This document shows positions 1 through 7,336 of a stretch of DNA of 18,664 bases, one piece after another. The position numbers and the translations under genes were made by a program. The notes beneath the pieces are model-generated. The model was not told the origin of the DNA. It saw nothing but the letters and a program-made list of their open reading frames with translations, and did not search any database. This stretch comes from CAZGSG01 sp964528095 (GTDB lineage: Bacteria; Bacteroidota; Bacteroidia; Chitinophagales; Chitinophagaceae): assembly GCA_964528095.1 (NCBI GenBank), contig CAZGSG010000105.1, positions 1-18,664 on the forward strand, given 5' to 3'. Every line of letters begins with the position of its first letter. Position 1 is the stretch's first letter.

Positions 1-107
1 AAGCTGGTTTTGTTAAAACTGTGCGGGATGGAAAATTCATCTACTACTCCGTTAATGCAAGGAGATTTGAAGAATTGAACCAATTCGTAGAATCTTTGTT
101 GAATTAA
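1..107 (+). CDS. ArsR-family HTH repressor, C-terminal end (partial)
   Basis: The reading frame is open from base 3 to a TAA at 105-107, so only the last 34 residues are present. They read AGFVKTVRDGKFIYYSVN followed by a helix rich in F, L and E (FEELNQFVESLLN). This is the wing hairpin (basic strand, turn, 'YYSVN' strand) and final dimerisation helix typical of ArsR/SmtB-type winged-helix repressors; the DNA-reading helix and any sensing cysteines lie outside the window. It is followed by its own terminator and then a persulfide dioxygenase/rhodanese gene. ArsR-type sulfur sensors of the BigR/SqrR kind commonly sit beside such genes, so a persulfide-responsive role is plausible but inferred from context only. 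Confidence 0.72.
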   Translation, partial: AGFVKTVRDGKFIYYSVNARRFEELNQFVESLLN

Positions 108-131
108 CACTTCATCTGACTGGTTGTCAGC

Positions 132-153
132 GGAAGCCCATGGCTTCCTTTTT
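132..153 (+). terminator. Rho-independent terminator after the ArsR-type gene
   Basis: GGAAGCC (132-138), a 3-base loop CAT, and GGCTTCC (142-148) form a perfect 7-bp stem followed directly by TTTTT (149-153). It starts 24 bases after the repressor stop codon and would separate the repressor transcript from the downstream gene, or attenuate read-through into it. Confidence 0.8.
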
Positions 154-155
154 GC

Positions 156-185
156 GTTTAAATGAAGTATTTTTACGTTTTAAAC
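156..185. promoter_or_regulatory. Possible operator dyad upstream of the persulfide dioxygenase gene
   Basis: GTTTAAA (156-162) and TTTAAAC (179-185) are inverted copies 16 bases apart, ending 8 bases before the ATG at 194. TATTTTTA at 168-175 lies inside and matches the Bacteroidota -7 consensus TAnnTTTG at all but the last base, but no -33 element sits at the right spacing. It could be the site of the ArsR-type repressor just upstream; this is inference, and the sequence is A/T-rich enough for chance. Confidence 0.25.
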
Positions 186-193
186 ACTGAAGC

Positions 194-1603
194 ATGTTTA
201 TCAAACAATTGTATACCGGCTGTCTGAGTGAGGCAGCCTATTATATTGAACATAACGGCGAGGCCGCTGTCATTGACCCGCTAAGGGATATTGATGTCTA
301 CCTCGACCTGGCCAATGAAAGAAAAGCCAGGATCAAATATATTTTTGAAACCCATTTCCATGCTGATTTTGTGAGTGGCCATATCGATCTTGGCAAGGCT
401 ACTGATGCGCCAATTGTATATGGTCCGGGCACCGAGACCAAATTTCCTGTGTATATCGCCAAAGACGGCGAAAATTTTACTATCGGTGGTCTGACGATCC
501 ATGTTTTGCATACCCCGGGTCATACACTTGAGTCTACCTGTTATTTATTGAAAGATGCTGATGGAAAAGATTATTGTGTTTTCACCGGTGATACGTTGTT
601 TGTAGGAGATGTAGGCCGTCCCGACCTGGCACAAAAGACAAATGAATTAACGACCAATGACCTGGCAGGCATGCTTTACGACAGCCTCCACACTAAAATA
701 ATAACGCTCGCGGATGAAGTGATCGTTTACCCCGCTCATGGCCCTGGCAGTTCCTGTGGTAAAAACCTGGGACCTGATACACATAGCACGATTGGCGAAG
801 AAAAACAATTCAACTATGCGCTGAAAGCTGCCGACAGGAACGCCTTTATAGAGGCCGTGACCGATGGCATTCCTCCACCGCCCTTGTATTTCCCGATCAA
901 CGCCAGGATCAATAAAGAAGGCTATGAGAGCCTGGATGAAGTATTGGAGCAGGGTATGAAGGCGCTTAGTGTAACTGAGTTTAAAAAACAATTGACTGAG
1001 GATACGATCATACTTGATACCCGTCGTTCAGATGAATTCACACATGGATTTATTCCGGAATCGATCAGTATCGGGCTCGATGGAAGATTTGCCGAATGGG
1101 CAGGAAGCTTATTACCTTTTGACGCGCCTATGTTGCTTGTAGCTGACCCCGGTAAAGAAAAAGAAAGCATTATCCGCCTGGCAAGAGTGGGCCTTGACAA
1201 AGTACAGGGCTACCTTGACGGAGGTTTTGCCAGCTGGCAGAACAGTGGTGAAAAGATAGACCTGATCATCGATATAGAAGCCGATGAGTTAATGATGGAT
1301 ATTCCATTCGACGACAGGCTGAAAATAATAGACGTCCGCAAACCGGTAGAGTTTGCCGACGGTCATCTTGAAGACGCGCTCAATATTCCACTGAGTGATA
1401 TGAGCGATCCGGGCAGTATGGCTAATCTTGACGATTCGGACAATCTTTACGTGCATTGTGCGGGAGGTTACCGAAGCGTTATTGCAGCTTCATTATTAAA
1501 ACGCCAGGGCATTCATAATCTTCGCAATGTAGTGGGTGGCTGGGGTAAGATCAAAGAACAGGAGAAAGTGAAGATTGTGAAGGAGAAAAGCGTGCTGAAT
1601 TAA
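194..1603 (+). CDS. CstB-like MBL-fold persulfide dioxygenase fused to two rhodanese domains
   Basis: This is a cytoplasmic three-domain enzyme expected to oxidise low-molecular-weight persulfides to sulfite and/or thiosulfate. The metallo-beta-lactamase domain fills about residues 1-240: THFHADFVSGH (H54, H56, D58, H63), HTPGHT (H110), TGD (D133) and PAHG (H182) supply the metal ligands of the ETHE1/CstB-type active site. A first rhodanese-like domain (about 258-355) has lost its active-site cysteine: the loop reads LLVADPGKEKE. The second (about 363-460) keeps it, with Cys422 in HCAGGYRS. An inactive then an active rhodanese after the MBL domain is the CstB arrangement. The 469-residue length fits that fusion, and the start MFIKQLYTG matches the family N-terminus. 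There is no signal peptide. An ArsR-type repressor gene lies directly upstream, suggesting sulfide/persulfide control. Sulfur acceptor preference cannot be read from sequence. Confidence 0.9.
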   Translation: MFIKQLYTGCLSEAAYYIEHNGEAAVIDPLRDIDVYLDLANERKARIKYIFETHFHADFVSGHIDLGKATDAPIVYGPGTETKFPVYIAKDGENFTIGGLTIHVLHTPGHTLESTCYLLKDADGKDYCVFTGDTLFVGDVGRPDLAQKTNELTTNDLAGMLYDSLHTKIITLADEVIVYPAHGPGSSCGKNLGPDTHSTIGEEKQFNYALKAADRNAFIEAVTDGIPPPPLYFPINARINKEGYESLDEVLEQGMKALSVTEFKKQLTEDTIILDTRRSDEFTHGFIPESISIGLDGRFAEWAGSLLPFDAPMLLVADPGKEKESIIRLARVGLDKVQGYLDGGFASWQNSGEKIDLIIDIEADELMMDIPFDDRLKIIDVRKPVEFADGHLEDALNIPLSDMSDPGSMANLDDSDNLYVHCAGGYRSVIAASLLKRQGIHNLRNVVGGWGKIKEQEKVKIVKEKSVLN

Positions 1604-1679
1604 TTCAAAAGTCAAAATTAAAAATTAAAAAATAGACTCCGAACATCTGGATTTTTTTGCATTTTTGAATTTTGAATTA
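1602..1679. terminator. A/T-rich inverted repeat between convergent genes, probable bidirectional terminator
   Basis: The genes ending at 1603 (+) and 1677 (-) converge on this stretch. AATTCAAAA (1602-1610) pairs with TTTTGAATT (1670-1678), and the arms stay similar inward: TCAAAA at 1612-1617 against TTTTTGA at 1662-1668. Reading outward, each arm provides T-rich RNA after the stem. Both stop codons fall inside the arms. Related sequence recurs at 10873-11134. Confidence 0.5.
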
Positions 1680-2333
1680 GACTTTCACTATGCCGTTTTT
1701 TATAGCAAAAAGCACAAGGCCTACCCTGCTTTTCAGTTCCAGTTTTTCAAATAAAGCGTCCCTGTACCCGTCAATGGTCCTTGGACTGAGATGCATTTGT
1801 TCCGCTATTTCTTTATAGGTCATTTCACTGGCGGCCAGTTTAAGAAATTCTGTTTCCCTTTCATTTAATCCCAGGATATTTTTTGCATCGCTGTGTTCCT
1901 CATCCATCGTATTGATGGTGTGGATGAGCCGGCCGGTCACCATTTCCGAATAATAGAAACCCTTGGTAAGCAAGGCCTGGATAGCGGCATTGAGCTCAGC
2001 GGGTTCAGTATCTTTCAGGATATACCCTTTAGCGCCGTTTTTCAGCATCCTTATGATCGCATTCTCATCATCGTACATACTTAATGCAAGCACTTTGATA
2101 TCCGGTTTATTTCTTTTTAACCAAAGAGCAGTATCATAGCCATCTTTTTTCGGCATATTGATATCGAGCAGCACGATGTCTGGTGCTGGGTTGGTTTGCA
2201 GTTTTGCAATAAAGTCATCGCCGTTATCCGCCTCAAATAATACATCATAATCAAGATCTTTTACAAGACCCGCAAGGCCCTTACGAAGCAATGCGTGATC
2301 GTCTACAAGTACAACCGTAGGTTTTTGCTGCAT
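1677..2333 (-). CDS. NarL/FixJ-family response regulator (REC + LuxR-type HTH)
   Basis: This is a DNA-binding response regulator of 218 residues, the usual length for the class. The N-terminal receiver domain (about 5-122) has the acidic pair D11-D12, the phosphoacceptor D57 in IVLLDINMP, the switch residue S85 and K107 in ILKD. The C-terminal LuxR/GerE-type helix-turn-helix (about 154-216) contains LNERETEFLKLAASEMTYKE and the recognition-helix region LSPRTIDGYR. It starts 3 bases after the kinase stop codon, so the two are co-transcribed as a HisKA_3/NarL-type pair and the kinase at 2337-3140 is its probable phosphodonor. Its targets are unknown; its own four-gene operon is an obvious candidate but no operator was recognised. 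Confidence 0.93.
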   Translation of the reverse strand: MQQKPTVVLVDDHALLRKGLAGLVKDLDYDVLFEADNGDDFIAKLQTNPAPDIVLLDINMPKKDGYDTALWLKRNKPDIKVLALSMYDDENAIIRMLKNGAKGYILKDTEPAELNAAIQALLTKGFYYSEMVTGRLIHTINTMDEEHSDAKNILGLNERETEFLKLAASEMTYKEIAEQMHLSPRTIDGYRDALFEKLELKSRVGLVLFAIKNGIVKV

Positions 2334-2336
2334 ACA

Positions 2337-3140
2337 TTATGAATTATGATTGTTTAAAGGTAGGGAAATCAACACGGCTGTTCCTTCGCCGATGGTGCTG
2401 CTCATTTTAAAATCCGCGCCAATGAGGTTTGCACGATTATGCATGTTGCGGATGCCCAGGCCATATGCAGAACCGGTTTGCTGGCTCAGGGGTGTGAGAT
2501 CAAATCCCTTGCCGTTATCTTTTATTACTATTGACAGGTTTTTTTCTTCGTAAACCAGTGATACAAAAATAGAACTGGCTTCTGCATGTTTCATTATATT
2601 GTTAAGGGTTTCCTGTACGATGCGGAAAAGGATCAGTTCTTTTTGTGATTCAAGCTTTAGTTGTTCCCCGTTTATGTCAAGCCTTGTCTCAAACCCCGTT
2701 TTGCGGATCATGTCCATTTCATATTCCAGTGATCTCACTATTCCCATTGAAGAGATATTATCTGTATTCAGGCTTTTTGAAAGATCACGAAGATCCTGGA
2801 TTGCTTTACTGACCAGGTTTTTAGAATCATCAATTTTCTCCTGCAATTTTTCCGGCTTTGAAATATCCATTCTGTTCAGGTTGAGTTTGGCAAGACTAAG
2901 CACCTGCCCGATATTGTCGTGTATCTCCTGTGAAATGGTTTTGAGCGTCTGTTCCTGGATCTCCAGCTGTGCCTGGAGAATTTCCTGCTGATAATGTAGT
3001 TTTAATTTTTCCTGCTGGTTTGAAAAGGAGATTTGTTTTCTGTAATAAGCAATCACAAAAAATAGGATAAATATAAGTAGCAATAAAAAAACGGCAATCG
3101 CTATTATTATAAAAAATCGTATTTCCCCATCCTTCCACAT
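2337..3140 (-). CDS. Membrane-anchored HisKA_3 sensor histidine kinase without a sensor domain
   Basis: The 267-residue protein has one transmembrane helix (about 9-32), a coiled-coil linker (about 38-66), a HisKA_3 dimerisation/phosphoacceptor region with His74 in ISQEIHDNIGQ, and a HATPase_c domain with the N-box (ETLNNIMKHA, N180/N181), the G1 box DNGKGF (208-213), GLGIRNMHNRA (227-237) and GEGT (251-254). Only about eight residues precede the membrane helix, so there is no room for an extracytoplasmic, PAS, GAF or TPR input domain. Input probably comes through the membrane or from a partner. It begins 5 bases after the 7-TM gene and ends 3 bases before the response regulator gene, so all are one transcript. 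Confidence 0.92.
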   Translation of the reverse strand: MWKDGEIRFFIIIAIAVFLLLLIFILFFVIAYYRKQISFSNQQEKLKLHYQQEILQAQLEIQEQTLKTISQEIHDNIGQVLSLAKLNLNRMDISKPEKLQEKIDDSKNLVSKAIQDLRDLSKSLNTDNISSMGIVRSLEYEMDMIRKTGFETRLDINGEQLKLESQKELILFRIVQETLNNIMKHAEASSIFVSLVYEEKNLSIVIKDNGKGFDLTPLSQQTGSAYGLGIRNMHNRANLIGADFKMSSTIGEGTAVLISLPLNNHNS

Positions 3141-3145
3141 TATTT

Positions 3146-3802
3146 TTAAATGCCTTTTTTCGAATATAAAAAACTGTCAAACCACAGTGCTATTCCCAGG
3201 AAACCATAAAATATATAATTAGATAAGTCGAATGTAGGTCGCAGAACCTGCTTCATTATAAGCTGCTTGTTTCCGAGGTAGTAATTGTATACACCCCAGT
3301 AGAAGATATTTACAACGTAAAATATCAGGATTGCTGATCCAAACCAAAACTCGCTATTCTTCCAAAAATCAATACTGTAAATATTTTTTGCCATGCCGAA
3401 AAACAATAACAGTGTTACCATCACAAGAAAAAAACTTCTCAGCAATTTAAAATTCGAATCCACGCCCTTTCCGGGAGGCTGCCATATAAAAAGATTTAAA
3501 AAATAAAACACAATTACAATAACGCTAATTGTACTAAGGATCAATCTCCTGTTTACCAGGGTTGGTATATTCCAAAAGACGGCCATTGTCAGTAAAAAAT
3601 CAACCGGACTTAAATACTTATAGAATGAAAGATTATACCCTGTTGTTTTTGCGATGATAAATGCAGAAATCTCTTTGACAAGGGTATAAGCTACCAGTAA
3701 AAACAGGAACCGGCCAGGTACAGATAGCGTCCTGTATTTAAATGCACCAATTACAGTTACAATTAATAATATACTGAAATAGAATACTTGTGTTGCCTGC
3801 AT
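3146..3802 (-). CDS. Seven-transmembrane protein of unknown function, candidate sensor partner of the kinase
   Basis: I do not recognise the family. From the Met at 3802 the protein is 218 residues, and hydropathy by eye gives seven helices: about 6-21, 32-50, 64-80, 87-107, 119-137, 152-175 and 196-213. It is rich in aromatic residues, with no enzyme motif, no large soluble domain and a short basic tail (YSKKGI). The frame is open further to an ATG at 3871, but that start would overlap the preceding lipoprotein gene by about 60 bases; the Met at 3802 gives a 7-base gap after that gene and begins directly at the first helix, so I prefer it. Lying between a lipoprotein and a sensor-less kinase, it may carry the sensing role; this is inferred from gene order alone. 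Confidence 0.75.
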   Translation of the reverse strand: MQATQVFYFSILLIVTVIGAFKYRTLSVPGRFLFLLVAYTLVKEISAFIIAKTTGYNLSFYKYLSPVDFLLTMAVFWNIPTLVNRRLILSTISVIVIVFYFLNLFIWQPPGKGVDSNFKLLRSFFLVMVTLLLFFGMAKNIYSIDFWKNSEFWFGSAILIFYVVNIFYWGVYNYYLGNKQLIMKQVLRPTFDLSNYIFYGFLGIALWFDSFLYSKKGI

Positions 3803-3809
3803 AACAAAA

Positions 3810-4415
3810 TTATTGATACTGGCGCCGGTATTCTGTTGAGTTAAATCCTTTAAGAACGATCTCATTGCCATCTGTTCTTAAATAATTAAGATCACGTGCC
3901 AGTACCTGTCTTTTTATTTCTGTTGTATAGCCTCCGCCATCAGGACACTCAGTAGGGCAAGGGATAAAGTCATCTGTCACTTTAGAAAGATCATTTCCTC
4001 CGTATTGGTCAACCCCGACCAACATGATCCTGTATTTGGCACCATCATAGCCCATATAAATCCGTGCTCCTTTTTTACCTGTTTTATAGATATCTCCTAA
4101 ATCTTTTGCGTTAATATAAAAACCTCTTACAAGTTCATTATTTGAATTGATCATAGTTGCTATAGGATTATCAATATATGCCTGGTGCAGTTTTGTTGCT
4201 GTTGCTGAGTCTATTACTGATTTGATCCTGAAGTCAGTTTTAAAAACATAAGCCGCTTTTTGAGAAATCTCGACCTGGCTCATTTGCATCGCTTTGCATA
4301 TGTTTACCGAATCTTCATGAGTAAGTTTTGCGCTGGTACCCGAATTACAGGAAGTAAGACTAAAAAAACAGTACAGACAGAGAATCCCGGATAGGGCTAA
4401 AATGATTTTTTTCAT
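3810..4415 (-). CDS. Lipoprotein of unknown function heading the kinase/regulator operon
   Basis: This 201-residue protein has a signal peptide (KK, a hydrophobic stretch, then lipobox L20-T21-S22-C23), so it is predicted to be lipidated at Cys23 and anchored in the envelope. The mature part is mixed alpha/beta: an early helix with Met/Ser-rich AMQMSQVEIS, a central segment with RIYMGYDGAKYRIMLVGVD, and a late CPTECPDGGGY loop whose two cysteines could form a disulfide or bind a ligand. I cannot assign a family. It is the first gene of a four-gene operon ending in a histidine kinase and response regulator, with only 7 bases to the next gene's preferred start. It may be the periplasmic ligand-sensing or output component of that system (inference). 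Confidence 0.8.
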   Translation of the reverse strand: MKKIILALSGILCLYCFFSLTSCNSGTSAKLTHEDSVNICKAMQMSQVEISQKAAYVFKTDFRIKSVIDSATATKLHQAYIDNPIATMINSNNELVRGFYINAKDLGDIYKTGKKGARIYMGYDGAKYRIMLVGVDQYGGNDLSKVTDDFIPCPTECPDGGGYTTEIKRQVLARDLNYLRTDGNEIVLKGFNSTEYRRQYQ

Positions 4416-4450
4416 AACAGTTCGATTTTGGTGAAAGAATAATTAAAATA

Positions 4451-4482
4451 CAATTCAAATTTGATAATTGCAAAAGCAATTA
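4451..4482. promoter_or_regulatory. A/T-rich dyads upstream of the signalling operon
   Basis: TAATTGC (4465-4471) and GCAATTA (4476-4482) form a perfect 7-bp inverted repeat with loop AAAA. Next to it, CAAATTTG (4456-4463) is an 8-bp palindrome flanked by CAATT/AATTG. They lie 36-67 bases upstream of the lipoprotein ATG, where an operator or promoter would sit. No T-run follows on the minus strand, so this is not a good terminator for lpxL. The bases are A/T-rich, so chance is possible. Confidence 0.3.
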
Positions 4483-4575
4483 ACAAGGGTTATTTCTTTC
4501 CCAAATACGGTGTTTTAACGGTATGCCTTATTCTGTCGCTTCCGGAAACCGTTGAACAGGAGCCGATGCTACTCG

Positions 4576-5460
4576 TTAATAAATCATCTCCCCATACTCC
4601 GGCTTCCATTCATATTTCCACCGTCTATGGCTCCACAAGTAGTTAGCCGGATCTTCCCGGATCGTTTTTTCCAGCAGGTCACGGTACATGACCGTCAGTT
4701 GTTGAGGGGTATAATCGATCGCGTTTTCGGCCATCTTATACATTTTGTACGCATAATGACCACGCTTTACTTTCTGAAAGCCGACATATACAATAGCGGT
4801 ATTATTTTTAACGGCGCCCTTTGTCGGGCCCGTTACAAAAGGAGCTGGTCGGTTAAAAAAGTTTAACCAGTAAGCGGATGCCGGGTTACCCGGATTCTGA
4901 TCGGCACCAAGACCAAGAATGTATTGTTCTTTAAAAACATGGTGCATTTTATTTTTAAAATCACGCGCAGAGATCAATACCGTGCCGTACCTGCTTCGGA
5001 ATTTATAAAATATCTTATCCAGTATCTTATTGGTGATCGGCATATAGATGCCTACAAAGGGAATTCTTAAGCGTTTGGCATAAACAAGATTTGCAAATTC
5101 CCAGTTGAACTGGTGGCCAACCAGGATATGAATATTATATCCTTTATCGATCAGTTCATTGATATATTCAAAATCGGGGCGGCTTCTTTTCTCTACTTCC
5201 TTCTGACTTATGGATATCATCTTGATCGACTCAATGAAAGTGTCCGTAAGATTAAGATAAAATTTCTTTGCAATGCCTATCCTTTCCTTCTCTGTTTTTT
5301 CAGGAAATGCAAACCGGAGATTATCCAGCACGATCTTTTTGCGATACCCCGCAATATGATAAATAATAAAATAGGCCAGGTTGGAAAACAGGTACAGTAT
5401 GCTCAATGGCAACAACGAAAAAGTATATAATAACCCGTAAACGATATAGTACATCAGCAT
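4576..5460 (-). CDS. lpxL: Lipid A biosynthesis lauroyl/myristoyl-type acyltransferase (LpxL/HtrB family)
   Basis: This inner-membrane enzyme is expected to transfer a secondary acyl chain to a lipid A precursor. The N-terminus is hydrophobic (about 3-35), followed by conserved RKKIVLDNLRFAFPEK (family pattern 'NL..AFPE') at 40-55. The catalytic HX4(D/E) motif is H116-QFNW-E121 in VGHQFNWEF, the variant typical of Bacteroidota homologues where proteobacteria have GHFGNWE. ADQNPG (186-191), TGPTKGA (210-216) and the C-terminal WSHRRWK (276-282) complete the family signature. At 294 residues it has the usual length. It starts 40 bases after nadB and is probably co-transcribed with it. Chain-length specificity and which secondary position is acylated cannot be read from sequence. 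Confidence 0.9.
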   Translation of the reverse strand: MLMYYIVYGLLYTFSLLPLSILYLFSNLAYFIIYHIAGYRKKIVLDNLRFAFPEKTEKERIGIAKKFYLNLTDTFIESIKMISISQKEVEKRSRPDFEYINELIDKGYNIHILVGHQFNWEFANLVYAKRLRIPFVGIYMPITNKILDKIFYKFRSRYGTVLISARDFKNKMHHVFKEQYILGLGADQNPGNPASAYWLNFFNRPAPFVTGPTKGAVKNNTAIVYVGFQKVKRGHYAYKMYKMAENAIDYTPQQLTVMYRDLLEKTIREDPANYLWSHRRWKYEWKPEYGEMIY

Positions 5461-5500
5461 TAAAGTTTATTCAGTCAATATTGAGCCGCCGCCGGACCTT

Positions 5501-7099
5501 CTACAACACGATATTCTGTACCAGTACGCTCTTACCCGGGTAATCTGTATTGTAATGCAGTCCACGGCTTTCTTTCCTGAATGCTGCTCCTTTTACGATC
5601 AGGTAACCAACGGTGATCATATTGCGCAACTCCAGCAATTGTGGCGACAAAGAAGATCCCTGGTACAATTGTTCTGTTTCTTCCCATAACAGGTCCAGCC
5701 TGCTTAATGCGCGCTCCAAACGGATATCGTTGCGTACAATACCTACATAATCGCTCATTACTTGTTGTAGTTCTTTCAAACTCTGCGTGATAAGGATCAT
5801 TTCTTTCGGTTCTGCTGTTCCCTGCGCGTTCCAGTCGGGGATCGTTTCCTGGAACTGTATCCCTCCTATCCGCTCTACCACATCTACATAACAACGATGC
5901 GCGAACACCATCGCTTCCAGCAATGAGTTACTTGCAAGGCGATTGGCGCCATGCAAGCCAGTACTGGAGCATTCACCGCAGGCATACAGATTTTTAACCG
6001 AGCTTCTGCCCCACTCATCTGTTTTTATACCGCCGCAACTATAATGCGCTGCCGGCGCCACGGGTATAAGGTGTTTGGTAATATCAATTCCTATGGATAA
6101 ACATTTCTCATAGATATTAGGAAAATGCTCGGTGAATTTTTCCGTGGTGAAATGCCGGCAATCCAGCCATACATGCTCGGTACCGGTGCGTTTCATTTCA
6201 CTATCGATGGCCCTTGCTACAATATCCCTGGGTGCAAGGTCCTTGCGGTGATCATATTTTTCCATAAACGCTTCTCCATCCTTATTGCGCAGTATTCCTC
6301 CGTCTCCGCGTACAGCTTCGGTAATAAGAAAAGCCTGGCCCCTTGCACCGGGTTCATATAATGCGGTAGGATGAAACTGGATAAATTCCATATTCTCGAT
6401 TCGTCCTTTTGCCCGGTATACCATGGCTACACCATCACCCGTAGCTATTGCCGGATTGGTAGTGGTCCTGTATACCTGCCCATTACCACCAGTAGCCAGC
6501 AACGTGATCTTGGCCGTTATCTTTTCTATTTTATTGGAATGCAGGTTCAATACATACACGCCGTAACATTCTATATCAGGCGTGGCCTTGGTAATCAGGT
6601 AACCAAGATGGTGCTGGGTAATGATATCAATAACAAAACAATGTTTGATAAATTCTATGTTCGACTGTGAATTGACCGCATCAATCAATGCTCTTTCCAT
6701 TTCCCTTCCTGTCACATCTTTGTGATGCAGGATCCGGAATTCCGAATGCCCTCCTTCTTTTCCCCGCTTATAATCCCCGTCTTTTTCCCTGTCGAATTCA
6801 GCTCCCAGTTCAATGAGCTCGTTTACACGGTCAGGCCCTTCTTTTACCACGATCTCCACCACTTTCTCATTGCATAAACCATCACCGGCAATAAGCGTAT
6901 CCTCAATGTGTTTTTCAAAGCTGTCATTCTCCAGGTCATTTACAACGGCAACACCGCCCTGGGCGTACTTGGTATTGGTTTCATCGGCAGTTGCTTTTGT
7001 CATCACCAACACTTTTTTCTCGGGGAACTGACGCGCTACTTTCAGTGCATAGGTCAGACCCGCTATACCAGAACCGATCACCAGGAAATCTGTTTTCAT
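5501..7099 (-). CDS. nadB: L-aspartate oxidase NadB
   Basis: This FAD enzyme oxidises L-aspartate to iminoaspartate, the first step of de novo NAD synthesis. The N-terminal Rossmann segment has GSGIAGL (9-15), followed by NTKYAQGG (42-49), the flexible-loop signature EGGHSEFRILH (about 115-125) and TGREMERAL (130-138). Further on come the FAD/substrate motifs EFIQFHPTAL, EAVRGDGG, RDIVARAID and HYSCGG, then GLHGANRLASNSLLEA. The C-terminal helical domain (RNDIRLERAL onward) ends the 532-residue chain; E. coli NadB is about 540. The start follows a candidate -7 box at 7119-7126. The usual partners nadA and nadC are not in this window; lpxL follows 40 bases downstream. Confidence 0.95.
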   Translation of the reverse strand: MKTDFLVIGSGIAGLTYALKVARQFPEKKVLVMTKATADETNTKYAQGGVAVVNDLENDSFEKHIEDTLIAGDGLCNEKVVEIVVKEGPDRVNELIELGAEFDREKDGDYKRGKEGGHSEFRILHHKDVTGREMERALIDAVNSQSNIEFIKHCFVIDIITQHHLGYLITKATPDIECYGVYVLNLHSNKIEKITAKITLLATGGNGQVYRTTTNPAIATGDGVAMVYRAKGRIENMEFIQFHPTALYEPGARGQAFLITEAVRGDGGILRNKDGEAFMEKYDHRKDLAPRDIVARAIDSEMKRTGTEHVWLDCRHFTTEKFTEHFPNIYEKCLSIGIDITKHLIPVAPAAHYSCGGIKTDEWGRSSVKNLYACGECSSTGLHGANRLASNSLLEAMVFAHRCYVDVVERIGGIQFQETIPDWNAQGTAEPKEMILITQSLKELQQVMSDYVGIVRNDIRLERALSRLDLLWEETEQLYQGSSLSPQLLELRNMITVGYLIVKGAAFRKESRGLHYNTDYPGKSVLVQNIVL

Positions 7100-7105
7100 C
7101 GCTGT

Positions 7106-7126
7106 ACCAAATTTGGTGCAAATTTA
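7106..7126 (-). promoter_or_regulatory. Candidate nadB promoter (-7 box) with a 12-bp palindrome at the start site
   Basis: On the minus strand TAAATTTG (bases 7126-7119) matches the Bacteroidota -7 consensus TAnnTTTG exactly. Just downstream, ACCAAATTTGGT (7106-7117) is a perfect 12-bp palindrome covering the expected transcription start and ending 6 bases before the nadB ATG at 7099. The placement suits an operator for a repressor of NAD synthesis. No convincing TTTG-type -33 element is seen at the expected spacing. Confidence 0.42.
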
Positions 7127-7336
7127 GACCAGTTCCGGTTTAAAAAGTACGGAAGGAAGATTTAGGTATGAAGGTTCAGGATTGGCGAAGAGATTTCGCG
7201 GGCGCTGGTAACGAAAATCGGTCAAGAAAGATTTGCTCTGGTTGTTTGGTCTTTATAATGCGTTAAGGGAGATTTTGTCTATGAACATTTCTATGACAAA
7301 CAGGTGTTCGAAAATTGGCGGCTTCTCTAAAGTTTG

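Noticed and set aside
3803..3871. Upstream ATG at 3871 as the start of the 7-TM protein
   Set aside because: It would overlap the end of the lipoprotein gene by about 60 bases and add a polar 23-residue tail before the first helix. The Met at 3802 gives normal operon spacing.
4508..4555. AACGGT/ACCGTT inverted repeat behind lpxL as a terminator
   Set aside because: A 6-bp stem with a loop of about 25 bases and no T-run; too weak to call.
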